Shown: piece by piece, positions 47,350-56,427 of the stretch | Layout of the letters: each line of letters opens with the position of its first letter | Position numbering within the stretch: the first letter of the stretch is position 1 | Source of the DNA: Gammaproteobacteria bacterium | GTDB taxonomy: Bacteria; Pseudomonadota; Gammaproteobacteria; UBA1113 | Direction: 5' to 3' | Length of the DNA stretch: 64,000 nucleotides | Assembly: GCA_021773305.1 (NCBI GenBank) | Contig: JAJFKH010000007.1 | Span: 30,370-94,369 of the forward strand | Notes under the pieces: model-generated | What the model was told of the DNA's origin: nothing | Seen by the model: the letters and a program-made list of their open reading frames with translations, nothing else | The model's database searches: none | Program-made: the position numbers and the translations under genes

Positions 47350-48438
47350 ATGATGAAAGTTGGGATTTTAGGCGCAGGCCAACTGGCTAAAATGATGGCA
47401 CTAGCAGCACATCCAATGCATGTGCAAACCCTCTGCCTAGATCCCAAAGCGGATGTCTGCGCCAGCTATGTCACAGAAACCCGACAGGGCCACTATGACG
47501 ATAAAAATACTATCGAGCAATTTGCCTCTGAAGTTGATTTTGTCACCTTCGAAAATGAAAATATTCCCGCCCAAACCATCGGTTGGATCGCGGCTATATG
47601 CCCTATCGCTCCCAGCAAAGACAGCCTGCTCTGTGCTCAAGATAGGATCTTAGAAAAAAACTTATTTGATGCCCTTGGCATCCATACGCCAAACTATCGG
47701 CAAATTGATTCATTATCCGATCTCACTCAAGCCGTAGAAGCACTCGGTTTACCCGCACTCTTAAAAACCCGCCGCTTCGGCTACGATGGAAAAGGACAGT
47801 ATTTAATTCAAGAATACAGTCAAATCTCCACCGCCTGGGAATCCTTAGGTCAGGAAAATTTAATCCTCGAAGCCTTCATTCCTTTTGAGTTTGAAGTTTC
47901 TCAAATCATCGTTCGAGATAAAAGGGGACATATACAATATTACCCTCTCACATTCAATGAACATAAAAATGGCATTTTACGCATTTCAAAAGCACCTCAC
48001 ATGAACCACGATCTTGAAACCATGGCAAAAAACTATTGCAAAAAAATTGCTGAGCATTTTAATTACGTGGGCGCGCTCACCGTAGAATTTTTTGTAAAAA
48101 ATAATCAACTCATTGCGAATGAAATGGCACCCAGAGTCCATAATTCAGGCCACTGGACTATTGAAGGCAGCGTCACTTCTCAGTTTGAAAATCATATTCG
48201 TGCTATCTGCCACTTGCCTCTTGGAAGCTGCGAGCCACTGGGCCAAATTGCAATGTTTAATATCATAGGCCAAGTACCTTCACGAGAAAAAATACTCAGC
48301 ATCGATAATGCTCATCTCCACGACTATGGGAAAACAGCAAAGCCCAATCGCAAAGTAGGCCATGTGACAATACAAGCTATAGATGCCTCTCTATTTTCAC
48401 AAGCTTTCGAGGCAGTTAACAACGCATTACAGGGATAA
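47350..48438 (+). CDS. purK: N5-carboxyaminoimidazole ribonucleotide synthase
   Basis: This ATP-grasp enzyme makes N5-CAIR from AIR, ATP and bicarbonate, supplying PurE. The 362 aa start with KVGILGAGQLAKMMALAA and contain the ATP-grasp elements LKTRRFGYDGKGQ, EAFIPFEFEVSQII and NEMAPRVHNSGHWTIEG. It is coupled to purE, with the stop and start adjacent. Confidence 0.97.
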   Translation: MMKVGILGAGQLAKMMALAAHPMHVQTLCLDPKADVCASYVTETRQGHYDDKNTIEQFASEVDFVTFENENIPAQTIGWIAAICPIAPSKDSLLCAQDRILEKNLFDALGIHTPNYRQIDSLSDLTQAVEALGLPALLKTRRFGYDGKGQYLIQEYSQISTAWESLGQENLILEAFIPFEFEVSQIIVRDKRGHIQYYPLTFNEHKNGILRISKAPHMNHDLETMAKNYCKKIAEHFNYVGALTVEFFVKNNQLIANEMAPRVHNSGHWTIEGSVTSQFENHIRAICHLPLGSCEPLGQIAMFNIIGQVPSREKILSIDNAHLHDYGKTAKPNRKVGHVTIQAIDASLFSQAFEAVNNALQG

Positions 48439-48442
48439 CGGA

Positions 48443-49858
48443 ATGCATATCGACAGAAGCAACATTCACCCTAAAAAACGTGTGCTTAGCGTTTTTACCT
48501 TGGTAATGATCAATGTGATCGCTGTAGATAGCTTACGCAGTCTTACCATCAGTGCTAATTATGGATTATCACTTATTTTTTACTATCTGTTAGCTGCACT
48601 CATTTTTTTCATTCCCATTGCCCTTATCAGCGCAGAACTTGCAACAGGTTGGCCAAGGGTGGGAGGACTCTATGTCTGGGTGAGAGAAGCCTTTGGTAAA
48701 CGCTGGGGATTTTTCGCTATCTGGTTACAGTGGATCTACAACATCGTTTGGTTCCCAACCATTTTGTCATTTGTCTCTGGTACCCTAGCCTATCTTATTG
48801 AGCCATCTCTTGCAGAAAATAAAACCTACATGGTCAGCACCATTTTAGTTGCCTTTTGGATCGCAACCCTGGTGAACTGCTTTGGTATGCGAATTTCTGG
48901 CATCATCAGTACATTGGGAGCAATATTTGGCACTCTCCTACCTATGTTTCTTATCATCGGACTCGCGGCCACCTGGCTGATGACAGGTCATCCCTCAAAT
49001 ATTGAATTTAGCACTCACAATCTCATACCCACATTTACATCATTAAATCAATCCGCTCTGTTCATTGGAATCCTTTTCGGTTTACTAGGCATCGAAATGT
49101 CCGCCGTCCACGCAGAAGATGTGAAAAATCCACAGCGAGACTACCCTAAAGCGCTATTAATTTCAGGAAGCATTATTGTCGTGAGTCTGATTTTCTCTTC
49201 TCTCGCTATTGCCATCGTAGTTCCCCACGATCAAATTAAACTGGTTTCCGGACTGGTTGAAGCTTTTGAAATATTTTTCAATGCGTTTCATATTGCTTGG
49301 ATGAGTAAAATTGTTGTTTTTCTTATTATCTTCGGTGCCACCAGCAGCGTCTCTGCTTGGATCATAGGCCCTGCAAAAGGTTTACTCGCCGCCGCTGATG
49401 ATGGCTGTGTGCCACGCTTTCTTGAATATTCTACATCAAAAGGCGTTCCCATCGCACTACTCATGGTTCAAGGTTTAATTTTCACAACACTCTGTTTGAT
49501 TTTTATTTTCATGCCCACAGTGAATAGCTCTTATTGGATCCTCTCTGCTTTGACGGCACAATTATCGATGTTTGTTTATGTATTTCTCTTTGCTGCGGCA
49601 ATTAAACTGCGCTACAGTCAACCCAGCTTGGTCAGGGCTTTTCGTGTTCCTGGAGGTAAACCTGGAATTTGGCTCACAGGACTTATTGGGATCCTCACCT
49701 GTTCTTTTGCTATTTTCATCGGTTTCTTTCCCCCCCCAGAAATTGAGATCGGCAATATTTATTTATACGAAACCATCTTAGTTTTCGGAATATGTTTTTT
49801 TTGTATCATGGCGCTGTTGTTGTACCGTGCAGATCCTACTGAGTCACAAAGGCCATAA
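48443..49858 (+). CDS. APC-superfamily amino acid transporter (glutamate:GABA antiporter-like)
   Basis: This is a 471-aa inner-membrane protein with about 12 helices. The first helices hold MINVIAVDSLRSL and LATGWPRVGGLYVWVREAFG, close to the pattern of the glutamate:GABA antiporter group (GadC/YjeM) common in Legionella. I start at the ATG at 48443, 4 bp after purK, with AGGGA upstream. Substrate is not predictable. It could bring in host amino acids, which Legionellales use as carbon source. Its 3' end overlaps epmA by 23 bp. Confidence 0.85.
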   Translation: MHIDRSNIHPKKRVLSVFTLVMINVIAVDSLRSLTISANYGLSLIFYYLLAALIFFIPIALISAELATGWPRVGGLYVWVREAFGKRWGFFAIWLQWIYNIVWFPTILSFVSGTLAYLIEPSLAENKTYMVSTILVAFWIATLVNCFGMRISGIISTLGAIFGTLLPMFLIIGLAATWLMTGHPSNIEFSTHNLIPTFTSLNQSALFIGILFGLLGIEMSAVHAEDVKNPQRDYPKALLISGSIIVVSLIFSSLAIAIVVPHDQIKLVSGLVEAFEIFFNAFHIAWMSKIVVFLIIFGATSSVSAWIIGPAKGLLAAADDGCVPRFLEYSTSKGVPIALLMVQGLIFTTLCLIFIFMPTVNSSYWILSALTAQLSMFVYVFLFAAAIKLRYSQPSLVRAFRVPGGKPGIWLTGLIGILTCSFAIFIGFFPPPEIEIGNIYLYETILVFGICFFCIMALLLYRADPTESQRP

Positions 49859-50777
49859 CCTCACGAATCTCATCAGCATCCGCGGCTAACATCACCAATC
49901 TATCAATACCGAGCGCAACTCCAGCACAATCGGGCAATCCGAATTGTAATGCCCCTAAAAAATACGAGTCCATTTCAATAGGTTCTAAATTCAGTTTTTT
50001 ACGTATTTTCTGATTTTCTTTAAATCGTGCCTCTTGTTCTTTTGCAGAGGTCAACTCATGAAATCCATTGGCAAGCTCAATGCCTTTGTAGTAAACTTCG
50101 AAGCGCTCGGCCACGGGATAATCATCCTGTCGAATTTTCGCTAAAGCAGATTGGCTTGCAGGATAATCATAAACAAAACAAGGCGCGTCAAAACCCAACT
50201 TCGGTTCGATAATATGGCTCATTAAAACATCAAGCCAAGCATCCATATCATCACTGTCTGTATTCCACTCAATAGCGTAAGATTTGGCGCATTCTTTCAC
50301 CTCATCGATTGAAGCACTCGCCACATCAATATTACAATAGGATTGAAATATTGCTCGATAGGTTATGGATTTTGCTTTGGGACAATTTAATACTCGTTGT
50401 AATAATTGCTCCATCTCATCCATTAAATCGTGATGATCAAACCCCAAGCGATACCATTCAAGCATCGTAAATTCCGGGTTATGCTTACGCCCTACTTCAT
50501 CACCACGAAAAGCTTTGCAAATCTGATAAATACAGCCACTGCCTCCTGCTAATAAACGCTTCATGGCATACTCTGGTGACGTCTGTAAGTAATGGGTTCC
50601 CGAAGCCCATGGGATCTCAAGAGATTTGAGATGAGGATCGGTCACTGTAAAAGGACAAAGCAAAGGGGTTTGTACTTCAAGCACTTTTTTTTCACGAAAA
50701 AAATCACGAATAGATTCGAGGATATTCGCTCTTAACTTTAACGATTCTACTGTTGCTGTAGGAGACCAATCATTCAT
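49836..50777 (-). CDS. epmA: Elongation factor P lysyltransferase EpmA
   Basis: This truncated class II lysyl-tRNA synthetase-like enzyme attaches (R)-beta-lysine to EF-P. The 313 aa show the class II core with EVQTPLLCPFTVTDPHL, the motif 2 region GDEVGRKHNPEFTMLEWYR, and motif 3 VALGIDRLVMLA. It lacks the anticodon-binding domain, as expected. Its ATG overlaps the stop of icmO/dotL by one base (TAATG), so it is probably translated from the end of the icm transcript. This link to Dot/Icm is unusual. Confidence 0.94.
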   Translation of the reverse strand: MNDWSPTATVESLKLRANILESIRDFFREKKVLEVQTPLLCPFTVTDPHLKSLEIPWASGTHYLQTSPEYAMKRLLAGGSGCIYQICKAFRGDEVGRKHNPEFTMLEWYRLGFDHHDLMDEMEQLLQRVLNCPKAKSITYRAIFQSYCNIDVASASIDEVKECAKSYAIEWNTDSDDMDAWLDVLMSHIIEPKLGFDAPCFVYDYPASQSALAKIRQDDYPVAERFEVYYKGIELANGFHELTSAKEQEARFKENQKIRKKLNLEPIEMDSYFLGALQFGLPDCAGVALGIDRLVMLAADADEIREVMAFVTQ

Positions 50778-53149
50778 TAAAAATCAAAATCGTCATCATC
50801 GTCGTCATCATCTTCCGTATTAATCTTCATGACAACATGTTCAGATAATTCATTGACAAGGGCAGCCAAATCCTCTGCGCTGAGTTTGTCAGGAATAATT
50901 GAAGGAGGATAATGAGTTGCTATTTGTACATCTTTCATAATTTCATCAGCAATACCCGTCGCATAGTGAGAAGATTTTCCATCGAGTCGTTCAATCAACT
51001 CAATTTGAGATTGAGTTTCATTACGTTTCACGAGTGGCGCGGAAAATTCCTCGAAACCTTCACCAATCAACATAGGTACCGTCGGATCGCCCAGTCGGAA
51101 TGGAACAAATAAATTAAGCTGCTCTGCAGGCAACTCATCAACATCTTCTTCAATTTCAGGTAATGCATTTTCTTCATGGTAAGACAGCAATGCTGCAACG
51201 CTCTTTTCAATGGGTAATTTATCTTGATTTTCTGCAAGAGAATTAATGACGAATTGAATGTCTTCATTGGGTTCAGCATAGACACTGTCGGCAAAGCTTT
51301 CGACCATTTGAGAAAAACGTATGGTTCGTTGCTCCAAGTCCAATAATATTCGTGAAGGTGGCACATCTACTTTCAATAGGTGGTTCAATCGCATATATTT
51401 AACGGGTTTAGGATCCGCAAAAAACATGCTTGCTCGAATAATTTTTGATTTAAAGAAGACATGAGCCTCACCTTCTCGCTGCTCTTTCAAATCAAGCAAC
51501 TCAATACGCGAGCGTTTTTCCGCAGAAGCACTGCGTGTATCCAGGTAGCTATTCATCACACTTTGCGGGTTTGTTTGAAAAGCATCTACTTTTGTGACAT
51601 AAGATTCGCCCGCTGTCTTGTTGAAAAAGTCCCAGGTTTCTAGAGGATCCTCTAGTTTCATACAAATTTTAATATTGGTATTCGCACCAATTGACATGGC
51701 TTCTTCTTTTGACGCTTTTTGAAAAGCCGGTAAATCTTGTCCCGCAAAAATAGTCGAAAACCCCAAAGAACGTGCCTGAGCAGGTACCACGGCAAAACCC
51801 TCTACCGCATAGTAACCATACTCATCCAGAATACACATAAACGGTGTCTCAGCATTAGTTGGTTTTCGCAACACAAGTTCACCGTAGGTGCCTTCCAATT
51901 CACTTCCAAGCCCTGCTGACATCATAGCTTTTAATGTAGAGACAATCACTTTACCTAAGTTTGATAATTCCGCCGGTGATTTCTCAAGGGCAGGCAAAAG
52001 AACCACTAAAATCCGGCGGTTTAGTACCACATCTTTAAGATCAACCTCTGCTAAATTCGTCCGCAAAATATGACCATAGGTATCCGCCAAAGAGGTAAAT
52101 ACTCGGGTTAACTGCATGGTAATAAAACCATGTTGTTCTAATACTTGAGACACTTGCTTACCTTTTTTGGCGCGATCATAACCCGGCAAATTATCCACGT
52201 AACTAGATAAAGGCTGTAGCACTACCTCGGGTATACCTTCGAGGCTAATAGGTTCTTGATTTTCTCTTGGAAATTGCTTATCCACCACCATAGACTCTAG
52301 CTTAGGTAATAAAAAATAATTTCGAATACTGTGAGCATCAAGCAAAATGTGACCTGAATCTCGCATATAAACCAAGGGTTTCATTAACGCTTCAACAAAA
52401 GAAATAGCACGCCCCTTCCACATATCACCATCAGGACTGGCAGAAGATGAATCCATCAAACTGGTCACCAACTGGGCTAGCATACTCGATGAACCTGTTG
52501 CAAAGGGATTAAGTGTGTTAGATAAGCGTTTTTCTTGAGCGCCAAAGACATCTCTAGCACCTGTCATAAAGTTAACAACCAACATATCGTCTTCACGACC
52601 CATATAACGGGCCATGGAAAAGATCTTCGCATATAAACTATTATCACCTTTTCCATCCACATAGATTAATCCACTGGAATGAATCAAGGCATTATAAGAA
52701 ATTGACACCAAAGCTTCGGTTTTACCACTACCGGTTGAACCAAAAATTAATACGTGGGTTCTCATATCATCATTGGTAAACCACAGCTCTTCATTCGTCC
52801 TGCGATCGTTCCCCAAGAAACAGATACCCCTAGACATCCTCGGTTTATCAGAGCCTGGAATGGGATCATTATAATCCGGAGATTTAGCCACCTGAGGCAG
52901 TCGAAATGGCAATGTTTGTTTTTTAAAGTAAGCAAAAAAGAATAAACCCAAGCCCATAATAAAAACAACATCGGCAATCCCCGGAATAAATAAGATACAC
53001 GTGGCCAAGGTTGCAAGAATAATAGTCGAGTTGAATGGATTAGCAAAAAAATCGCTCATCCGCATACTGAGTGTACGCGTATCACGAATTAATTGTCGTT
53101 GGTCTTGTTCATGTCGGGTTTCTAAACCTCGTTCAAAATATTTAGCCAT
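50777..53149 (-). CDS. dotL: Dot/Icm type IV coupling protein DotL/IcmO
   Basis: This coupling ATPase recruits effectors to the secretion system and sits in the inner membrane. From the ATG at 53149 it is 790 aa, near the 783 of L. pneumophila. It has two membrane helices (about 40-75), Walker A GSTGSGKT at residues 137-144, LIYVDGKGD and Walker B region FMCILDEYGYYA. The C-terminal part should bind IcmS-IcmW and other adaptors. It ends in a run of eight Asp followed by FDF. The ATG overlaps the dotM stop (TAATG). A longer reading to 53275 runs through dotM and is rejected. Confidence 0.96.
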   Translation of the reverse strand: MAKYFERGLETRHEQDQRQLIRDTRTLSMRMSDFFANPFNSTIILATLATCILFIPGIADVVFIMGLGLFFFAYFKKQTLPFRLPQVAKSPDYNDPIPGSDKPRMSRGICFLGNDRRTNEELWFTNDDMRTHVLIFGSTGSGKTEALVSISYNALIHSSGLIYVDGKGDNSLYAKIFSMARYMGREDDMLVVNFMTGARDVFGAQEKRLSNTLNPFATGSSSMLAQLVTSLMDSSSASPDGDMWKGRAISFVEALMKPLVYMRDSGHILLDAHSIRNYFLLPKLESMVVDKQFPRENQEPISLEGIPEVVLQPLSSYVDNLPGYDRAKKGKQVSQVLEQHGFITMQLTRVFTSLADTYGHILRTNLAEVDLKDVVLNRRILVVLLPALEKSPAELSNLGKVIVSTLKAMMSAGLGSELEGTYGELVLRKPTNAETPFMCILDEYGYYAVEGFAVVPAQARSLGFSTIFAGQDLPAFQKASKEEAMSIGANTNIKICMKLEDPLETWDFFNKTAGESYVTKVDAFQTNPQSVMNSYLDTRSASAEKRSRIELLDLKEQREGEAHVFFKSKIIRASMFFADPKPVKYMRLNHLLKVDVPPSRILLDLEQRTIRFSQMVESFADSVYAEPNEDIQFVINSLAENQDKLPIEKSVAALLSYHEENALPEIEEDVDELPAEQLNLFVPFRLGDPTVPMLIGEGFEEFSAPLVKRNETQSQIELIERLDGKSSHYATGIADEIMKDVQIATHYPPSIIPDKLSAEDLAALVNELSEHVVMKINTEDDDDDDDDFDF

Positions 53150-54288
53150 TATTCTATGACCTCGCCTTCGGTAGGAACGTAAATCACATCTCCTATTGCA
53201 AGTTCCAGCCCCTTTGTCGCTTGCTCTATCATCGGCACCGTTAGTGGGCGATTCATTTCTTTTTCTACTAACCAATGAGCAAAACTACCTGCAATCTCCG
53301 TAGGACAAGTTTGTCGCCCTACGGTATTTAATACATACCATAAGGGTCGATCTAAAGGCTTTAACCAAATAAATTCTGCCGAAGCAATCACGCCATCGGT
53401 TCTAGCAACTTCCAATACAGATGCCATGACAGTATATTCATAGGCATGACGACTAATGACTTTTTGGATCAGCTTACTTTTCAAGTGTTTTTTGAGCAAG
53501 GCATCAGTGCCGCTAAAATTTAATTTTTTGGAACCACTGACTCCAGAAGCAGCTATCTGCCGCAATAAATTCATAGATGCTTGTCGGTCGCCTTCGGCCT
53601 TTGCTGCAAACGCTGCAAATAATGCTTGAGCGTGCTTGGGTAGCTTTTCTACCCCCATCCAAGGTCGCCCCATCTGTCTGAGAAAAACTGCATTTGCCTT
53701 GTGAGGAATGATAGTCGCTTTGGGCTTGATCGAAGATATCAATTTCCCCTCTGCGGCGGCTGGCATAACAACTTTAAGCAACTTGTATTTTCTTGCAAAA
53801 GCCATCGGTGCCATTGCCATGGCCCACTCGCCTTCATCTATGGATTTTTCAAGTAAATTCAAACCTCGAACCGGAGCAATATAAGGCCAGTTTTCCGCTT
53901 CTTGATGGTGCAATCGACCCATACTGTATGTTTTTTTAAAGCGTGTCACAGGACTACCGCGAAACATAATAAAGGCCAAAATAGCGAGCACCAAGGCAAT
54001 AGGTATCTTTAAATAATTCCCCACCTGAGTACTCACAGAAGCCACTTCTAAAAATGAAACACTGCCCGGATCAAAACTTTTAATAAGATTTCTGGTCGGC
54101 TCTAAGGCATCGGTGAAAAAACTCACCAAATAAATTTCGCCTAGTTTAATCGCAAAAATTCCACTCACAATTTGCGCATGGTACACATACCAAACTAATA
54201 AACCACCGGCGAATACAGCAATAATAATCCACAGAAATCCCATGGAATTATCGGATTGTTGACCACCCCCCCCTTGCTGACCTGCCAT
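53149..54288 (-). CDS. dotM: Dot/Icm protein DotM/IcmP
   Basis: This inner-membrane part of the coupling complex works with DotL and recognises some effectors with acidic C-terminal signals in L. pneumophila. It is 379 aa, matching the family (about 376). A Gly/Gln-rich start is followed by three membrane segments (about 17-40, 45-60 and 90-115), then a cytoplasmic domain with YSMGRLHHQEAENWPYIAPV and FIWLKPLDRPLWYVLNTVGR. The gene overlaps dotL by one base. Confidence 0.95.
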   Translation of the reverse strand: MAGQQGGGGQQSDNSMGFLWIIIAVFAGGLLVWYVYHAQIVSGIFAIKLGEIYLVSFFTDALEPTRNLIKSFDPGSVSFLEVASVSTQVGNYLKIPIALVLAILAFIMFRGSPVTRFKKTYSMGRLHHQEAENWPYIAPVRGLNLLEKSIDEGEWAMAMAPMAFARKYKLLKVVMPAAAEGKLISSIKPKATIIPHKANAVFLRQMGRPWMGVEKLPKHAQALFAAFAAKAEGDRQASMNLLRQIAASGVSGSKKLNFSGTDALLKKHLKSKLIQKVISRHAYEYTVMASVLEVARTDGVIASAEFIWLKPLDRPLWYVLNTVGRQTCPTEIAGSFAHWLVEKEMNRPLTVPMIEQATKGLELAIGDVIYVPTEGEVIE

Positions 54289-54342
54289 AATATTTTCTCG
54301 CTACTCTACATCACTCTAATAATTATAAACCATATCCAAGAG

Positions 54343-54975
54343 CTATTCTTCCTGCCCATCATTTTGAGGGGTAATTCTCATCACCCCCTTAATAATAGGA
54401 TAATCTTTCCCTTGGTAAGAAAACTGCGTAATATCCTCAAGACTGATTTCAGCAAGCGTTAATAAAGAACAACCTAGTTTGTCATCTTTTTTTGCTGGAC
54501 GCTGCTCAGTAATATCCTTATCACTGGAAATCGTTAGGGTTGCATAACCATAAAACTCACTGCGCAAACTTTTTTTTGCATCCTCCTCATTACCATAGAC
54601 GGCCAACCCCAGTTTTTCAGAACTCCGCACCGATTCTAACAAAGGCTTTATCCAACTCTTCGAGGCTTTCGCAACGGTCAAGTTAGCCATTTCCCGATGG
54701 AACAATCTAACATAGACATGCTTTGTCTCAGCACTGCTGAGCGTGGTGCGCTCACCGGGACATATCTCTTCTGTCTCTACCTTGTCCCCAACAAGGGGTT
54801 CTTCAAATAATAATTTTTCTTTAAATTGCGCTTCTAATTGATGCATATCATGCAAAACATTAGCAAAAGACTTGGCCCTGCCTTCATAGAGCTGCTCTAA
54901 CTGCTGTATCGTGTTTTGTACTAAATCAAGCATTTTTTTATTTAATAGTGGATTATCCCAATGCTCAATGCTCAT
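54343..54975 (-). CDS. icmQ: Dot/Icm protein IcmQ
   Basis: IcmQ is a membrane-active cytoplasmic component regulated by its partner IcmR. The 210 aa have a helical N-terminal part and a C-terminal domain resembling the NAD-binding IcmQ domain: KHVYVRLFHREMANLTVAKASK, YGNEEDAKKSLRS and YGYATLTI. The N-terminal half is diverged, as expected when it co-evolves with a different IcmR. Gene order (between the icmR slot and dotM) supports the call. Confidence 0.8.
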   Translation of the reverse strand: MSIEHWDNPLLNKKMLDLVQNTIQQLEQLYEGRAKSFANVLHDMHQLEAQFKEKLLFEEPLVGDKVETEEICPGERTTLSSAETKHVYVRLFHREMANLTVAKASKSWIKPLLESVRSSEKLGLAVYGNEEDAKKSLRSEFYGYATLTISSDKDITEQRPAKKDDKLGCSLLTLAEISLEDITQFSYQGKDYPIIKGVMRITPQNDGQEE

Positions 54976-54977
54976 TA

Positions 54978-55244
54978 TTATCTCGCAGTATTTTTTTGTT
55001 GTGCAAGCAACTGTGATTCAATTTCAGCTACTTGATAATCAAAATCTCTGAGCAATTTTCCTATGGCTTTAAGCAATTCCGTATTGCTCGACTGGCTTTG
55101 GAGATCTGTCTCAGGGTTTTCAGATTTAATCCGAGTAATATTGTCAAATATGCGCTTATAGCGCTTAACCAATGCATGAGACGCCAGTACCGCTTCTCCT
55201 GTGGTTATCGCATCTTGATATTTTACCAGCTCAAAAGTATCCAT
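54978..55244 (-). CDS. Candidate IcmR functional homologue (FIR)
   Basis: An 88-aa, mostly helical, soluble protein in the place where icmR lies in Legionella, between icmS and icmQ (2 bp from icmQ, 3 bp from icmS). I see no sequence likeness to IcmR. Known FIR genes share position, small size and helical IcmQ-binding but almost no sequence, so position and size are the evidence. It would act as the chaperone of IcmQ. Confidence 0.65.
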   Translation of the reverse strand: MDTFELVKYQDAITTGEAVLASHALVKRYKRIFDNITRIKSENPETDLQSQSSNTELLKAIGKLLRDFDYQVAEIESQLLAQQKNTAR

Positions 55245-55247
55245 AGG

Positions 55248-55586
55248 CTAATCGTACATTAACTCATCTAAAGGTGTTAAGCCAACAGAAGGCGAAGAAT
55301 CGATTAACTCTAATAGCACGTCTACAATACATAAAAAGCGCAACACATTGGGCGTAATGTCATCAAAGCTAACTTTGACTCCCAGCAAAGAACTCTCAGC
55401 CTCGTCAAAACTAATACCCAACCCATATCCAAGGCAAAGAGAGCACAGTTGATCCGCTCGCCGTGCAATAGCAGGCAATAATCCCGCATCAGAAAAGACT
55501 TCTTCATGAGCAATAGGTTTATCATTGAGCATGAAATTAGCATCCATTGATTTTGCCAATTGCACCAATTTTTTGTTGATATTCAT
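55248..55586 (-). CDS. icmS: Dot/Icm chaperone IcmS
   Basis: This small acidic protein pairs with IcmW to deliver a subset of effectors to DotL. The 112 aa match the family length (114). The segments DANFMLNDKPIAHEEVFSDAGLLPAIARRADQL (in part) and FLCIVDVLLELID agree with IcmS. It lies between icmT and the FIR-like gene, as in Legionella. Confidence 0.92.
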   Translation of the reverse strand: MNINKKLVQLAKSMDANFMLNDKPIAHEEVFSDAGLLPAIARRADQLCSLCLGYGLGISFDEAESSLLGVKVSFDDITPNVLRFLCIVDVLLELIDSSPSVGLTPLDELMYD

Positions 55587-55593
55587 TTACCAC

Positions 55594-55866
55594 CTACCGA
55601 AAACGTTCTTGACGCCACCAGGGGCGAGACAATATTTGATTGCCAGCAAAAAAATTACGCACGATCCGCCAAACAACGGATGCCGAAAGGCCATAATGTT
55701 CAATAACTCCGAAGAACGTCGTAATCACTAGTGCTGTCCAAAAAGTCCACCAGGTGATATGGACAAGAAAAATTAACAGAGGAAAAGCCGATTTTGCATC
55801 AATAATAAAAAACTGCGCAGTACGAGCAGAATCTCGCCAACGGGATTCGATACGTCGAATTGCCAA
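55594..55866 (-). CDS. icmT: Dot/Icm membrane protein IcmT
   Basis: IcmT is a small inner-membrane component of the secretion system. I use a TTG at 55866, which gives 90 aa (family 86) and has GGGGG just upstream. It starts LAIRRIESRWRDSARTAQFF, matching the family's WRDSAR motif. Two membrane segments (FPLLIFLVHITWWTFWTALVITTFF region) and the tail PWWRQERFR follow. An ATG at 55920 is in frame but falls inside a hairpin and would add 18 residues unlike IcmT. It heads the icm operon. Confidence 0.9.
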   Translation of the reverse strand: MAIRRIESRWRDSARTAQFFIIDAKSAFPLLIFLVHITWWTFWTALVITTFFGVIEHYGLSASVVWRIVRNFFAGNQILSRPWWRQERFR

Positions 55867-55910
55867 ACTAACCCCCTTCGCTACCAGTAAGCCCCTAATA
55901 CCGGGCACCT

Positions 55911-55955
55911 TAGAACCCATCGTGTGTACTTCTGGCGATGGGTTCTAGAATTATA
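55911..55955 (-). promoter_or_regulatory. Promoter -10 and 12-bp inverted repeat in the icmT leader
   Basis: TATAAT lies on the minus strand at 55955-55950, with TGGCAT 17 bp upstream (55978-55973) as a weak -35. Just downstream, TAGAACCCATCG (55911-55922) and CGATGGGTTCTA (55936-55947) form a perfect 12-bp inverted repeat with a 13-nt loop. It would lie at the very 5' end of the mRNA or act as an operator. Confidence 0.6.
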
Positions 55956-56049
55956 CGAGACTTCTACTCCTTATGCCACTTTCAAGAGGCTGGTAAACGC
56001 TAAAAGGCCAAAGTGCTTCAACATCCCCGACCCATTTGCGCGGGTAAGA

Positions 56050-56412
56050 TTAACTTAACAGTTCACAGAAAAAACGACCTGCATGGTTTTCATGGATATT
56101 AACTATCTTGCCATCTGTCAAAAGCATTGAAGGGCATGCATGAATTTTTTGATAGTCTTGAAGATCTTCATCAAAATAACTGACATTGAGATTCAAATTC
56201 CCGACTAAGTAGGCTTTATATGCATAACTTTCTCCAGGAACTAACTCAAATGTGCGGCGGTAAATCAAACCTTCTTTCACACGTACCAGCTTAGTTGTTT
56301 GGTTGGTAAAAACTGTTTTCACGGACATATCTTCTATAGGTTGACCTGCAAACACCGTTGTTGAGAGGAAAAACAGACAAAAAATAGAACAGATTTTTAA
56401 TTTTTCTTTCAT
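56050..56412 (-). CDS. Small secreted protein of unknown function
   Basis: A 120-aa protein with a strong signal peptide (KICSIFCLFFLSTTVFAG, cleavage before QPIEDM). The mature part is about 98 aa, beta-rich, with two Cys that could form a disulphide (HACPSM and RFFCELLS). I do not recognise the family. It sits between the two divergent Dot/Icm operons. AAGGTAGC precedes the ATG. Confidence 0.6.
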   Translation of the reverse strand: MKEKLKICSIFCLFFLSTTVFAGQPIEDMSVKTVFTNQTTKLVRVKEGLIYRRTFELVPGESYAYKAYLVGNLNLNVSYFDEDLQDYQKIHACPSMLLTDGKIVNIHENHAGRFFCELLS

Positions 56413-56427
56413 TTTGAAGCTACCTTT

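Noticed and set aside
53150..53275. 42-residue N-terminal extension of dotL
   Set aside because: It runs through the end of dotM in another frame; the coupled ATG at 53149 gives the usual DotL start and length.
55867..55920. ATG start of icmT at 55920
   Set aside because: It lies in the perfect inverted repeat and adds 18 residues not expected for IcmT; the TTG at 55866 has a strong ribosome site and gives the family length.
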